A stretch of DNA of 64,000 nt from Bacteroidales bacterium (GTDB lineage Bacteria > Bacteroidota > Bacteroidia > Bacteroidales > Lentimicrobiaceae): assembly GCA_016788045.1 (NCBI GenBank), contig JAEUTG010000031.1:1-64000 (forward strand), written 5' to 3'. Within the stretch, counting starts at the first letter, position 1; each line of letters starts with the position of its first letter. Shown in pieces: positions 47,653 to 57,223 of the stretch. Position numbers and translations under genes: made by a program. The notes under the pieces are model-generated. The model ran no database searches, was not told where the DNA came from, and saw only the letters and a list, made by a program, of their open reading frames with translations.

Positions 47653-49062
47653 TCAGGCTTTGTAAAACAACCATTTCCACATCTCGCCCCAGGTAACCTT
47701 TTTCCCGTACATCAGGATCCCGGTCCGGTAAACCCTGCCTGCCAGCCAAACAGCACCGATAAAGGTCACTGTAAGCAATCCCATGGAAAGCGCCAGCTGC
47801 CAGTAAGGAACACCAAAAGGAATGCGCACCATCATGATGATGGGCGAAGTAAAAGGTATGATGGAGAACCAGAAGGCAACCGGCCCTTCAGGATTGTTGA
47901 TCACAAACTGTGCCATCACAATGGCGAGGATCAGGGGGATGGTTACCGGCATCATAAACTGCTGGGTGTCTGTTTCATTGTCAACTGCGGCCCCGATGGC
48001 GGCGAAAAATGCTCCGTAGAGCAGGTAGCCGGCGAGGAAATAGAAAATAAAGGAAAAGATCATGATTCCGTAATTGATGGATCCCAGGGCTTCCGAAATA
48101 ACGGACATTCCGGAGCTGCTTACTGCTTCAGCTTCTTCGGTAACGGCCGATGCCTCAGCCGGTATCCTGGTGCCCGGGCTGAATACTTCGGTGGGACTCT
48201 TTTTTTCTACAGACCCTGGCATAATGGTTTGAAAAACAGTAACTATTGTGAGTGTCAGAACTACCCAAAGCAGAAATTGGGTGAGTCCGACCAGTGCAAC
48301 GCCGACAATTTTTCCCATCATCAGCTGAAAAGGCTTTACCGATGAAACAATCACCTCCACAATACGGCTGACTTTTTCTTCGATCACCCCGCGCATTACC
48401 TGCGCTCCGAAAAGAAAAATAAAGAAGTAAATAAGTATTCCGGCAAACATTCCAACACCCATACTGACTTCGGTGTAGCTTTTGGCCTCTTTGCCCTCTT
48501 CCCCCATCTGAATGGAAGTGAGGCTGATGTTGGTTTTGATGTTTTTCAGAATTTCTTCACTGATCAGGGATTCCTTGCTGATGGAATCGTTGCCGAAGGA
48601 TTTGTACTCAGGATTCACCTTTCTGATCTCTTTCAGGATCTCAGCGCCGAGTTTCTGATTCTCAACCTCTTTGGCCATCACAGTTTTGATGTATCCCTTC
48701 AGGTCGATGCTCACCTGCTTTTCAGAATAGATCACTGCGGCTGAAGGTACCGTGGCAGATGGTTTCGGGATATAGAGCAGGGCATAACCCTTTTTTGTTG
48801 TAAGGTTTTCCTTGGCTGTTTCCAGATCTTCAACCACGTATTCAAAATTGAACCTTGAAGAGTTTTCGAATTTGTTCATAAACCAGCCGGTCTCATCAAG
48901 CACATCAATCTTTTTCATCTCATCCGACATCTGGGCCAGGTACACCGGAACGATGAAGAGGCCCGCCATCAGCAGGGGGCCAAGGATGGTCATCACGATG
49001 AAGGATTTTTTCTGTACCCTTGAAAGGTATTCACGTTTGATTACCAGGAATATTTTGTTCAT
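47653..49062 (-). CDS. ABC-2 family transporter permease (NatB-like)
   Basis: The protein has 469 residues. One N-terminal membrane helix (FIVMTILGPLLMAGLFIVPV, about 22-41) is followed by a roughly 200-residue extracytoplasmic domain. Then come six membrane helices from about residue 205 (MFAGILIYFFIFLFGAQVM; FLLWVVLTLTIVTVF; YFLAGYLLYGAFFAAIGAAV; IPLILAIVMAQFV). A VMRGVIEEKVSRIVEV loop is typical of the NatB/ABC2_membrane_3 group, which exports Na+, drugs or unknown substrates. The start overlaps the ATPase stop by 4 bp, making a two-gene transporter. The substrate is not determined. Confidence 0.88.
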   Translation of the reverse strand: MNKIFLVIKREYLSRVQKKSFIVMTILGPLLMAGLFIVPVYLAQMSDEMKKIDVLDETGWFMNKFENSSRFNFEYVVEDLETAKENLTTKKGYALLYIPKPSATVPSAAVIYSEKQVSIDLKGYIKTVMAKEVENQKLGAEILKEIRKVNPEYKSFGNDSISKESLISEEILKNIKTNISLTSIQMGEEGKEAKSYTEVSMGVGMFAGILIYFFIFLFGAQVMRGVIEEKVSRIVEVIVSSVKPFQLMMGKIVGVALVGLTQFLLWVVLTLTIVTVFQTIMPGSVEKKSPTEVFSPGTRIPAEASAVTEEAEAVSSSGMSVISEALGSINYGIMIFSFIFYFLAGYLLYGAFFAAIGAAVDNETDTQQFMMPVTIPLILAIVMAQFVINNPEGPVAFWFSIIPFTSPIIMMVRIPFGVPYWQLALSMGLLTVTFIGAVWLAGRVYRTGILMYGKKVTWGEMWKWLFYKA

Positions 49063-50012
49063 AGCAGGGCGTTTTGGCTGTTGGTTGAATCAGAAGTGGC
49101 TTTGTTGACAGTCTCGATAAAGATGTCGTTCATGGTGGGGATAATCTCAACAAAGGAGTGCAGTGCAATGTGCGGCAGAAGGGCTGAGATCAGTTCATTC
49201 TGGCTCACACCGGCCGGCAGGCGCACCGTGGCTTTGGTAAGGTCATCATCCTGCTGCTCATCGAGAAGCTCATACGATGCAGGAAGTATCGCCCTGAGCG
49301 GACCGGTGTACTGATTGTATTCTATGGCGAAGGTGTTGGTTTTGTAAGTTTTCCTGATTGCCTTTACACTTCCTTCAAGGATTTTGTGCGATTTGTTGAT
49401 AAGGGCAATGTTGTCGCAGAGCTCTTCCACAGAAGCCATGTTGTGGGTTGAGAAGATGATGGTAGCCCCGTTTTTTCTCAGGTTCAGAATCTCTTCTTTT
49501 AACAGGTTAACATTGATGGGGTCGAAACCACTGAAAGGTTCGTCAAAAATCAGCAGTGAAGGATCGTGGATGATGGTTACAATAAACTGAACCTTCTGCT
49601 GCATACCTTTCGAGAGTTCCTCCACTTTTTTGTTCCACCATGCCTGTATTTCAAACTTTTCGAACCAGAACCTGAGCTTTTTCAGGGCATCCTGACGGCT
49701 GACACCCTTGAGCTGTGCAAGGTAAAGGGCCTGTTCGCCGACTTTCATTTTTTTATAGAGTCCGCGTTCTTCGGGCAGGTAGCCAATCATCTCCGTATGG
49801 CGGGGATTGAGTTTTTCGCCGTTGAAAAACAGTTCACCTTCATCGGGGCCGGTTATCTGGTTGATAATGCGGATCAACGAGGTTTTTCCGGCGCCGTTGG
49901 GCCCCAGCAGACCGAAAATACTCTGCCTGGGTACCTCGATACTGACACCCGATAAGGCAGTGTGATGCGCATACCTTTTGGTGATGTTCTGTGCTGAAAA
50001 GTAGGATTCCAT
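49059..50012 (-). CDS. ABC transporter ATP-binding protein (NatA-like)
   Basis: This 317-residue cytosolic ATPase powers the adjacent permease. Walker A is LLGPNGAGKTSL (about 34-45), the signature LSKGMQQ (about 133-139), Walker B LLIFDEPFSGFDP (about 153-165), and the switch His lies in IFSTHNM. The C-terminal 90 residues (ILPASYELLDEQQDDDLTKATV...) form the extra regulatory region common in NatA/CcmA-type exporters. It overlaps the permease start (ATGA) and lies 89 bp after dnaJ. Confidence 0.92.
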   Translation of the reverse strand: MESYFSAQNITKRYAHHTALSGVSIEVPRQSIFGLLGPNGAGKTSLIRIINQITGPDEGELFFNGEKLNPRHTEMIGYLPEERGLYKKMKVGEQALYLAQLKGVSRQDALKKLRFWFEKFEIQAWWNKKVEELSKGMQQKVQFIVTIIHDPSLLIFDEPFSGFDPINVNLLKEEILNLRKNGATIIFSTHNMASVEELCDNIALINKSHKILEGSVKAIRKTYKTNTFAIEYNQYTGPLRAILPASYELLDEQQDDDLTKATVRLPAGVSQNELISALLPHIALHSFVEIIPTMNDIFIETVNKATSDSTNSQNALL

Positions 50013-50101
50013 TGCTGAAGTTTATGATTTGTGTGAAAAAAACAAGGATGATCCACTATTGGTAGTATCATCCCCGCTGTTTCTTACAATTGTTTGCAAA
50101 A

Positions 50102-51250
50102 TTATTGAAAATACTCTTTCATCCTGTCGAAGAACGATTTATCCTTTGCACCTGGATGGGGTTTGAAGTTGTCAGATTTCATGAGGTTTTCCATGATTTC
50201 CTGTTCCTGGCGGCTGAGGCTTCTGGGTGTCCACACGCTGACATTGATCAGCTGGTCGCCACGCCCATAACCATTGAGTGAAGGAACGCCCTTGCCCTTT
50301 AACCTCAGTACTTTACCACCCTGTGTGCCAGGGTCGATTTTGATCCTGACTTTACCATCGATGGTAGGTACTTCAATGGAGGTTCCCAGGGCTGCTTCCG
50401 GGAAACTGATGTAGTGCTCATACAAAATGTTGGTTCCGTCGCGCACCAGTTCGGGATGCGGAATTTCTTCGATCTGTACGATCAGGTCTCCGGGTATCCC
50501 TCCGCGGGGTGCCATGTTCCCTTTACCGCCAACGGAAAGCTGTATGCCTTCTGAAACACCGGCAGGAATATTGAGGCTGATAACTTCCTCACCCTTCATG
50601 GTCCCGCTGCCGCTGCAGGTATTGCACTTGTTGGTGATTGTTTGTCCCTCCCCGTTGCAGTAGGGGCAGGTTGAGGTAGTCTGCATCTGCCCAAGAAAGG
50701 TGCTGGTTACACGGGTAACCTGGCCGGTGCCGTGGCAATGAGTACAGGTTGAAAATGCCGATCCTCCGGCAGCCCCTGTACCATGACAGGTTGAACAGGC
50801 TACCAGTTTGCTGACCTTTATTTTTTTCTCAACACCCCGGGCAATCTCTTCAAGACTAAGTTTGACTTTTACACGCAGGTTGGTGCCTTTGTTTACCCGG
50901 CGTCTGCTGCCTCCACCGCCGAATCCGCTGAAGCCTCCACCGAAAGCACTGCCAAAAATGTCGCCGAACTGACTGAAGATGTCATCCATACTCATGCCAC
51001 CCCCGTAACCGCCGCCTCCGCTGTTGCGGACTCCTTCGTGCCCGAACTGATCGTAACGCGAGCGTTTCTCCGGGTTACTCAGCACCTCATAAGCCTCGGC
51101 TGCTTCTTTAAAGTGATCTTCCGCGTCCTTGTTGCCGGGGTTCTTGTCTGGATGATACTTCAGGGCCATCTGACGGTATGCCTTTTTGATTTCGGCATCG
51201 CTGGCATTGCGCGTAACGCCCAGTATTTCGTAGTAATCTCTTTTAGTCAC
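50102..51250 (-). CDS. dnaJ: Chaperone DnaJ
   Basis: This 382-residue Hsp40 co-chaperone stimulates DnaK ATPase and delivers unfolded clients. The J domain (1-70) has YHPDKNPGN with the HPD triad near 33-35. A Gly/Phe-rich linker spans about 72-115. Four CxxCxGxG zinc motifs lie at about 150-215 ([32 protein letters not shown]), followed by two C-terminal client-binding domains. It lies downstream of grpE (101 bp) and upstream of an ABC transporter. dnaK is not in this window. Confidence 0.96.
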   Translation of the reverse strand: MTKRDYYEILGVTRNASDAEIKKAYRQMALKYHPDKNPGNKDAEDHFKEAAEAYEVLSNPEKRSRYDQFGHEGVRNSGGGGYGGGMSMDDIFSQFGDIFGSAFGGGFSGFGGGGSRRRVNKGTNLRVKVKLSLEEIARGVEKKIKVSKLVACSTCHGTGAAGGSAFSTCTHCHGTGQVTRVTSTFLGQMQTTSTCPYCNGEGQTITNKCNTCSGSGTMKGEEVISLNIPAGVSEGIQLSVGGKGNMAPRGGIPGDLIVQIEEIPHPELVRDGTNILYEHYISFPEAALGTSIEVPTIDGKVRIKIDPGTQGGKVLRLKGKGVPSLNGYGRGDQLINVSVWTPRSLSRQEQEIMENLMKSDNFKPHPGAKDKSFFDRMKEYFQ

Positions 51251-51351
51251 CTTGCTTGTTTTTGTGAACAGGACTTAAATAACTGCCTTCAGGGTTCTGA
51301 TCATCAACAGATAATTTATAATCTGAAAACTCCTGAACGAAAGGTTACCGG

Positions 51352-51948
51352 TCAGTTGCCAACCACTACCTTGGCAAACCTGATCACTTTGCCGTTGAGG
51401 GTATAACCTTTCTGGGTAACATCAATGATTTTGTTTTTCATCTCTTCCGACGGGGCAGGAACATTGGCAATTGCTTCATGAAAGTCGGTATCAAAGTTCA
51501 GGCCCATTGCTTCCGTTTCCTGGAGTCCCTTCTGGGTAAGTATATTCTTCATTTTGTTGTAAATCAATACAGTACCTTGCTTTACAGGGTCAATATCCTC
51601 TATATCCACCACTGAAGCAATGGCCCTTTCGAAGTCGTCGAGCAATGGAAGCAAACTGATGATCATCTCTTCCGATGCATTTTTGTGCAGATCGGCTTTT
51701 TCTTTGATCACCCGTTTCCGGTAATTGTCAAATTCAGAATAAAGACGGAGAAATTTATCGTTCAGTTCTTCATTTTTCTTATTCAGTGCGGCGATGACCT
51801 CTTCATGGCTGTTTTCCTGACAGGGCTGGCTGTCGTTGACTTCAGCGGTGTTTTCATTGGTTACGGTTTCCGCATCTGATTGTCCGGATACCGGTACTTC
51901 CTTCTCCGTTTCCTGTGGCTCGGGTTTGTTTTTTCGTTGCTTACTCAT
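51352..51948 (-). CDS. grpE: Nucleotide exchange factor GrpE
   Basis: GrpE releases ADP from DnaK. I chose the ATG at 51948 (MSKQRKNKPEPQE), giving 198 residues; ATGs at 51969/51966 and 52005 are in frame and cannot be excluded. An acidic disordered tail (1-50) is followed by a long helix (HEEVIAALNKKNEELNDKFLRLYSEFDNYRKR in parts, about 50-85). The C-terminal beta domain has GLNFDTDFHEAIA and VTQKGYTLNGKVIRFAKVVV. It precedes dnaJ, a standard heat-shock pairing. No CIRCE element was seen upstream. Confidence 0.94.
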   Translation of the reverse strand: MSKQRKNKPEPQETEKEVPVSGQSDAETVTNENTAEVNDSQPCQENSHEEVIAALNKKNEELNDKFLRLYSEFDNYRKRVIKEKADLHKNASEEMIISLLPLLDDFERAIASVVDIEDIDPVKQGTVLIYNKMKNILTQKGLQETEAMGLNFDTDFHEAIANVPAPSEEMKNKIIDVTQKGYTLNGKVIRFAKVVVGN

Positions 51949-52054
51949 TTTATCAAAAAATTTCATCATAAATATCTGCAAAAAGCAATCAGCCCTGCCC
52001 AGCAAATATTCTGCCAGTCATGGTCTAAGCGTCAAAATGTCAGTAGAAATCCGG

Positions 52055-53368
52055 TTACTGATTGTCGGTTCTTTCGATATCGGCACCCAGAGCCCTCAGT
52101 CTTCCATCGATGTTCTCGTAGCCCCGGTCAATCTGTTCAATATTGTCGATCTGGCTTTTCCCTTTTGCCGATAAGGCAGCAATGAGCAGGGCAACCCCGG
52201 CCCTGATATCGGGGGATGACATGGTAATTCCCCTGAGGGGGACCTGATGATTCAACCCGATCACGGTTGCCCTGTGCGGGTCACAAAGAATGATCTGAGC
52301 GCCCATTTCAATCAGTTTGTCAACAAAGAACAGCCTGCTTTCAAACATTTTCTGATGAATGAGCACACTGCCTTTGGCCTGGGTGGCGACCACAAGCGCG
52401 ATGCTGATGAGGTCGGGGGTGAAACCCGGCCAGGGGGCATCGGAAATGGTCATGATGGATCCATCCATAAAAGTATCGACTTCATAGTTATCCTGAGCCG
52501 GTATCAGGATGTCATCTCCCTGAAGTTCAAGTTTGATCCCCAGGCGCCTGAAAACTTCCGGTATCAGGCCGAGTTCCTGGTAATGCACATTTTTAATGGC
52601 GATTTCTGAACCGGTCATGGCAGCCAGCCCGATGAAGCTGCCTATTTCGATCATATCGGGAAGCATGGTGTGCTCGGTAACGCCGAGGGTTTCTACACCC
52701 TCAATCACCAGCAGGTTTGACCCTATGCCGCTGATCCTGGCTCCCATGCGGTTGAGCATGCGGCACAGCTGTACCAGGTAGGGTTCGCAGGCTGCATTGA
52801 AAATGGTGGTAGTGCCTCTGGCCTTTACAGCTGCCATTACCACATTGGCGGTGCCGGTTACCGAAGCCTCATCCAGCAGCATGTAGCAACCTTTCAGTTC
52901 GGTGGCATCGATGCTGTAAAAACTGTTGGGCCCTTCGGAACTGAATCTGGCGCCGAGTTTCTGAAGACCGGTAAAGTGCGTGTCGAGCCGGCGGCGGCCG
53001 ATTTTATCGCCTCCGGGATGGGGAATATAGCCACGGCCGAACCGTCCGAGCAGTGGCCCGAGAATCATTACAGATCCCCTGAGGCCTGCTCCTTTTTTTC
53101 TGAAATCATCAGATTTGAGATAGTTCAGGTCAATGTTTTCCGCTTTGAAAGTGTAGCTTCCCCGCCCGGCAGGAGTTACCTCAACACCCATATCTGACAG
53201 CAGATCAATCAGTTTGTTTACATCCCTGATGTCGGGAATGTTGCGGATGGTGATGGCTTCCGGGGTGAGGAGGGTGGCACACAAAATCTGTAAGGCTTCG
53301 TTTTTAGCACCCTGGGGGGTGATCTCCCCCGACAGTTTATTGCCTCCCCTGATGATGAAGGAACTCAT
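52055..53368 (-). CDS. murA: UDP-N-acetylglucosamine 1-carboxyvinyltransferase, Asp-type
   Basis: This 437-residue cytosolic enzyme makes the first committed step of peptidoglycan synthesis, joining enolpyruvate from PEP to UDP-GlcNAc. Motifs are GAKNEALQILCATLL (20-34), LGPLLGRFGRG (103-113), PGGDKIGRRRLD (118-129), and a C-terminal DNIEQIDRGYENIDGRLRALGA. The loop residue that is Cys115 in E. coli MurA is Asp121 here. Asp variants are active but are not alkylated by fosfomycin, so intrinsic resistance is expected. It lies 41 bp after the DUF4290 gene and 106 bp before grpE. Confidence 0.96.
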   Translation of the reverse strand: MSSFIIRGGNKLSGEITPQGAKNEALQILCATLLTPEAITIRNIPDIRDVNKLIDLLSDMGVEVTPAGRGSYTFKAENIDLNYLKSDDFRKKGAGLRGSVMILGPLLGRFGRGYIPHPGGDKIGRRRLDTHFTGLQKLGARFSSEGPNSFYSIDATELKGCYMLLDEASVTGTANVVMAAVKARGTTTIFNAACEPYLVQLCRMLNRMGARISGIGSNLLVIEGVETLGVTEHTMLPDMIEIGSFIGLAAMTGSEIAIKNVHYQELGLIPEVFRRLGIKLELQGDDILIPAQDNYEVDTFMDGSIMTISDAPWPGFTPDLISIALVVATQAKGSVLIHQKMFESRLFFVDKLIEMGAQIILCDPHRATVIGLNHQVPLRGITMSSPDIRAGVALLIAALSAKGKSQIDNIEQIDRGYENIDGRLRALGADIERTDNQ

Positions 53369-53409
53369 AAGAAGTTGATTACCTGAAAAAATTGTTTAAC
53401 CGGCGAAAG

Positions 53410-54084
53410 TTAGTTCTTTTTCCGGTTGCGCATATCGCGGTAATTCGAATTTTTGTCGTTCCTGGGATTGAATTTCTTGCGTCTGCCATTTGACTGGTTC
53501 TGCGGTACGGTGGTTCCCTGTACCGGGGTCTTCGCCAACAGGTCGTTGGTGTGAGCAAGACGCATGTCATCGCTCAGCTTCAGCTTCCCGTGTGACAATT
53601 CTTTGAGATGGTCGGTAATGAGTTCGTCGTTCACCGAGTCACGGTTCCAGTTGAGGTAAGATTTTTTAAGATGATTTGCAATGTTTTTAACCAGTGCGTC
53701 TTTCTCAGCACCATCTTCAAAGGTCGTTGCCTTTTCAATGATTCTGGCAATGTTTTTCCCATACGGCCTGAATTTGATCACCTCCTGCGGATAGGGGATA
53801 CGCTGCGGCTTATGAATCCTGTCTTCCGGGATTGGCGGGGGGTAGGGCCCGTCAACACTGAGCTTGTACTCAGAAATAATGTAAAGGTGATCCCAAAGTT
53901 TCCTTTTGAAATCAACAGTGTCTTTCTGGTCTGGATGTAGCTGGCCCATAATGTTCACCAGAACTTTGGCCATATTGGTGCGTTTTTCGCGGTCTTCAAT
54001 GGTGGTCAGAAAGGCCGCCAGCTTCTGTACATTGCGCCCATACTCAGGAATAATGAGTTTGTCGCGGGTGCTGTTATAATCCAT
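53410..54084 (-). CDS. DUF4290 family protein
   Basis: The protein has 224 residues. The family line is recognisable: DYNSTRDKLIIPEYGRN (2-18), VNIMGQLHPD (43-52), KLWDHLYIISEY (62-73), and PYPPPIPEDR. The C-terminal 60 residues are basic and low in complexity (GRRKKFNPRNDKNSNYRDMRNRKKN), which suggests nucleic-acid contact. DUF4290 is confined to Bacteroidota and has no established role. Its place directly ahead of murA is, as I recall, common in the phylum. It is first of the seven-gene minus-strand series. Confidence 0.88.
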   Translation of the reverse strand: MDYNSTRDKLIIPEYGRNVQKLAAFLTTIEDREKRTNMAKVLVNIMGQLHPDQKDTVDFKRKLWDHLYIISEYKLSVDGPYPPPIPEDRIHKPQRIPYPQEVIKFRPYGKNIARIIEKATTFEDGAEKDALVKNIANHLKKSYLNWNRDSVNDELITDHLKELSHGKLKLSDDMRLAHTNDLLAKTPVQGTTVPQNQSNGRRKKFNPRNDKNSNYRDMRNRKKN

Positions 54085-54269
54085 AAAATCAGTTGAAATG
54101 AACTTAAATACTCTTGTAAAAGCTTGATTGGGTTGGCAACCGGCAGGATAAAAAATCCGATAAATATCAACTACCCGATATGAGTAATCTGTTTCTTCTG
54201 AACCACATTCAGAATTCAGCAGGTGGCATGTAAAACAAGCAGGATGTAATCAGTGCGAATTTCCGGGCA

Positions 54270-54277
54270 CAAAGGTA
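54270..54277 (-). promoter_or_regulatory. Candidate promoter of the DUF4290-murA-grpE-dnaJ series
   Basis: On the minus strand TACCTTTG matches TAnnTTTG, 185 bp upstream of the DUF4290 ATG. A -33 TTG at the usual spacing is not obvious. Otherwise 54085-54354 holds nothing recognisable. Confidence 0.45.
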
Positions 54278-54354
54278 ATAAATTTATTGGAGTATCGTGC
54301 TCGCGGCAAAGAAATTTGCTTTCGTTTCTGACCAACAGCAAAGTAAGGCACGTG

Positions 54355-56646
54355 CTACTTCAGCAACCGCAGTTTTGCAAACTTGAGCAACAACTGTTTC
54401 TGACCGACCAGTGTAAAGAAAACGGTCGCTTTTATGTTTGAACCACTGCCTTCCACGCTCAGCACTTTCCCTTTGCCAAATCTTTCGTGCTCAACTTCCG
54501 AACCTGGCTGTATGAGGTCAATGGGTGTTTCAAACGGCTGTTTCTGGCTTTCTTCTGAATCGCTGATTTTTTTCAGACTCTTTTTTACAAAAACCGGAGC
54601 CTTTTGCATAACAGGCATCGCACTTGTGAGCCCTGGCTGTACCCTGCGGGTAGTTTGTTCAATGTACGATTCATCAATCTCTTCAAGAAACCTGCTGGGC
54701 TCGTTCATGGTCAGATTACCCCAGCGGTAGCGGCTTTCGGCATACGACAGGGTTACCCTTTTTTCTGCCCTGGTGAGGGCTACATAAAACAAGCGGCGCT
54801 CCTCCTCAATTTCTGCCCGGCTGGCCAGCGACATCACCGAGGGGAATAGATTCTCCTCGAGCCCGACAATAAAGACATACGGAAACTCCAGACCCTTGGC
54901 AGCATGGATGGTCATCATGGTCACCTTGTTGTTGTCTTTTTCATCATCACTGTCGGCATCGGTGAGCAGGGCGATTTCCTGCATGAACACATCCAGGGTG
55001 CGGGCCTGTTCAGTATTGCTATTCTCAGTGACATCAGCATCTTCAGGGAACAGTGTCTGCTCTTTCTCTGAAAAATCCTTCAGGGCATTCAGCAACTCTT
55101 CGCTGTTCTGCATGCGCGAAAGACCCTCTTCTGAATCGTCAGCAGCCAGTTCTTTCATCAGACCCGAATTTACGGCTATTTTGTATCCCAGTTCGTAAGC
55201 ATTCATCCGTTGAAGCATGGTATGAAAGGAAGCGATCATGGTCGCGAACTCTTCGATGCGGGAGGTGGTGGATTTCGGCAGCCCGGGCACATACTGATTC
55301 ACACCCGAAGCAATTTCAAACAGACTGAGGTTGAATGCAGATGCAGCCACGGTCAGCTTGTTGAGGGTGGTATCGCCGATTCCCCTGGCGGGATAATTGA
55401 TGACGCGGTTAAAAGCCTCATCATCGCGGGTGTTAACAGCCAGCCTGAAATAGGCAAGCAGGTCCTTGATCTCTTTGCGTTTGTAAAACGAAAGCCCGCC
55501 ATAGATCCGGTAAGGGATGTTCAGTTTGCGCAGCGCTTCTTCGATCGTCCTTGACTGAGCATTGGTGCGGTAAAGGATGGCAAAATCGCTGTTCTGCAGC
55601 TGATGGTTCATCTTGGTCTGAAAAACCGAATTGGCAACCAGGGTGCCTTCTTCCGAATCGGTGGCTGCTTTCAGCACCTGTATCAGATTGCCCTCTTCGT
55701 TCTCCGTCCATACCTTCTTGAAAATCTGGTCCTTGTTTTTTGAAATGATGCTGTTGGCAGCATTCACGATGATCTGGGTAGACCGGTAATTCTGTTCCAG
55801 TTTATAGGTTTTCAGATCCGGATAATCATTCCTGAAGTTGAGGATGTTCTGGATGTTTGCGCCCCTGAACGAATAGATACTCTGAGCGTCGTCGCCGACC
55901 ACACAGATGTTTTCGTGCCGGGCCGCCAGTTTTTTTACGATCAGGTACTGCGCATGGTTGGTGTCCTGATATTCATCCACCAGGATGTATTTAAACTTCT
56001 GCTGGTATTTGAACAGAACTTCCGGAAAATCGCGCAGCAACACATTGGTATTGAAAAGCAGATCGTCGAAGTCCATGGCCGAAGCCTTGAAGCAACGGGC
56101 CCGGTAAAACCTGAAAATCTCACCGGTTTGTCCGCGGTTGGCGATGCGGTCCTGTTCCTGTATATCACTGTTGCTTATATAGTCTTCTACAGAAATCAGG
56201 TTCGATTTGGCAGCCGAGATTCTTGAAAGCACGCTGCCCGGTGTGTAAAGTTTCGGGTCAAGCTGCATCTCTTTGATGATGTTTTTCAGCAGACTTTTTG
56301 AATCATCGGTATCGTAAATGGTGAAGTTCTGGGGATAGCCGAGCAGGTGCCCTTCAACCCTGAGAATACGGGCAAAAATGGAGTGGAAAGTTCCCATCCA
56401 TACATTGCGTGCATCGTTCCCTACCAGCCCGGTAATCCGCTCTTTCATTTCCCTGGCAGCTTTGTTGGTAAAGGTGAGCGCCAGGATGTTGTACGGATCG
56501 GCACCCTGCTCAAGCAGGTAGGCAATGCGATAGGTGAGTACCCTTGTTTTACCGCTGCCTGCACCGGCAATGACCATGACCGGGCCTTGGGTGCTGACCA
56601 CCGCCTGCTGCTGGGCTTCGTTCAGTTGTTTTAATATTTCCGTCAC
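54355..56646 (-). CDS. UvrD/PcrA-type superfamily 1 DNA helicase
   Basis: This 763-residue 3'-5' helicase is expected to act in repair and replication restart. Motifs in order are VIAGAGSGKTRVLTYR (Walker A, about 25-40), LALTFTNKAAREM (Ia), VDEYQDTNHAQY (II), VVGDDAQSIYSFRGA (III), LEQNYRSTQ (IV), MMTIHAAKGLEFPYVF (V, about 580-595), and RRLFYVALTRAEKRV (VI). The C-terminal 55 residues (VEHERFGKGKVLSVEG) form the Tudor-like RNA-polymerase-binding domain typical of PcrA/UvrD. It has its own promoter. I leave the symbol open between uvrD and pcrA. Confidence 0.95.
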   Translation of the reverse strand: MTEILKQLNEAQQQAVVSTQGPVMVIAGAGSGKTRVLTYRIAYLLEQGADPYNILALTFTNKAAREMKERITGLVGNDARNVWMGTFHSIFARILRVEGHLLGYPQNFTIYDTDDSKSLLKNIIKEMQLDPKLYTPGSVLSRISAAKSNLISVEDYISNSDIQEQDRIANRGQTGEIFRFYRARCFKASAMDFDDLLFNTNVLLRDFPEVLFKYQQKFKYILVDEYQDTNHAQYLIVKKLAARHENICVVGDDAQSIYSFRGANIQNILNFRNDYPDLKTYKLEQNYRSTQIIVNAANSIISKNKDQIFKKVWTENEEGNLIQVLKAATDSEEGTLVANSVFQTKMNHQLQNSDFAILYRTNAQSRTIEEALRKLNIPYRIYGGLSFYKRKEIKDLLAYFRLAVNTRDDEAFNRVINYPARGIGDTTLNKLTVAASAFNLSLFEIASGVNQYVPGLPKSTTSRIEEFATMIASFHTMLQRMNAYELGYKIAVNSGLMKELAADDSEEGLSRMQNSEELLNALKDFSEKEQTLFPEDADVTENSNTEQARTLDVFMQEIALLTDADSDDEKDNNKVTMMTIHAAKGLEFPYVFIVGLEENLFPSVMSLASRAEIEEERRLFYVALTRAEKRVTLSYAESRYRWGNLTMNEPSRFLEEIDESYIEQTTRRVQPGLTSAMPVMQKAPVFVKKSLKKISDSEESQKQPFETPIDLIQPGSEVEHERFGKGKVLSVEGSGSNIKATVFFTLVGQKQLLLKFAKLRLLK

Positions 56647-56668
56647 GGGTTACTGCTGAATTTGCCGG

Positions 56669-56699
56669 CAAAATTACGCTTCTTTTTGCTGTACCGCAA
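56669..56699 (-). promoter_or_regulatory. Promoter of UvrD/PcrA helicase gene
   Basis: On the minus strand TTG (56699-56697), a 20-bp spacer and TAATTTTG (56676-56669) fit the consensus. The predicted start is only about 15 nt before the ATG at 56646. Confidence 0.65.
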
Positions 56700-56738
56700 T
56701 GCTGCAACCTTCGGGTTACTAACAATTCAGTGTATATT

Positions 56739-56757
56739 ATTTAGATTCATTCTAAAT
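56739..56757. promoter_or_regulatory. 19-bp palindromic operator candidate (Fur-like)
   Basis: Arms atttaga and tctaaat flank a 5-nt centre, ttcat. The AT-rich dyad resembles Fur-type boxes. It lies between the helicase gene (minus) and an 89-codon unknown gene (plus), which starts 114 bp away. The link to iron is a guess. Confidence 0.4.
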
Positions 56758-56870
56758 TGACAAATGGAATGTTACTTTTCAGGGGTTGGTAGATTAAAGA
56801 ATGAAAGCGCCTGAAATTTTCACTACCGCAACTACAACTACACTACACTCACTACATCAACCACCGCATT

Positions 56871-57140
56871 ATGATGAACTTACTAAAGCGCGCAGGTAGT
56901 TTCAGCCTGATTGTCGAACAGATTGTCGACAAGCAGATCAGGCGGAATTATCCTCCCGAAGCGGCAGAGACCTATCAGAGGTTAATTCGGGATTCGTTCA
57001 CTGAAATTGAAGCAAAGAGGCTGATCTCAATGGCTGTACAGATTGAGATTTTCCGACTGATGAGGTATGGTGAAGCATTCAACCACGCCCGATACATCGG
57101 AAACCTGCATGGACTGCCCGATTTGCCGGATATTGATTAA
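56871..57140 (+). CDS. Small conserved-looking hypothetical protein
   Basis: This is an 89-residue, probably cytosolic helical protein. Starts at 56871 or 56874 are equivalent. The sequence is amphipathic and compositionally normal (LIVEQIVDKQIRRNYPPEAAETYQRL; EIEAKRLISMAVQIEIFRLM), ending LHGLPDLPDID. It is followed 49 bp later by a strong terminator, which supports a real single-gene unit. I do not recognise a family. Confidence 0.6.
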   Translation: MMNLLKRAGSFSLIVEQIVDKQIRRNYPPEAAETYQRLIRDSFTEIEAKRLISMAVQIEIFRLMRYGEAFNHARYIGNLHGLPDLPDID

Positions 57141-57189
57141 ACAGAAGTTTTGGGTTTCATTTTTCATAATTGATGATTACTTTGGGGAG

Positions 57190-57223
57190 CCAGGGGAGCC
57201 TAACAAGCTCCCCTGGTTTTTTT
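57190..57223 (+). terminator. Intrinsic terminator after the 89-codon gene
   Basis: Perfect 10-bp arms ccaggggagc and gctcccctgg flank a 7-nt loop, followed by seven T. Confidence 0.9.
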
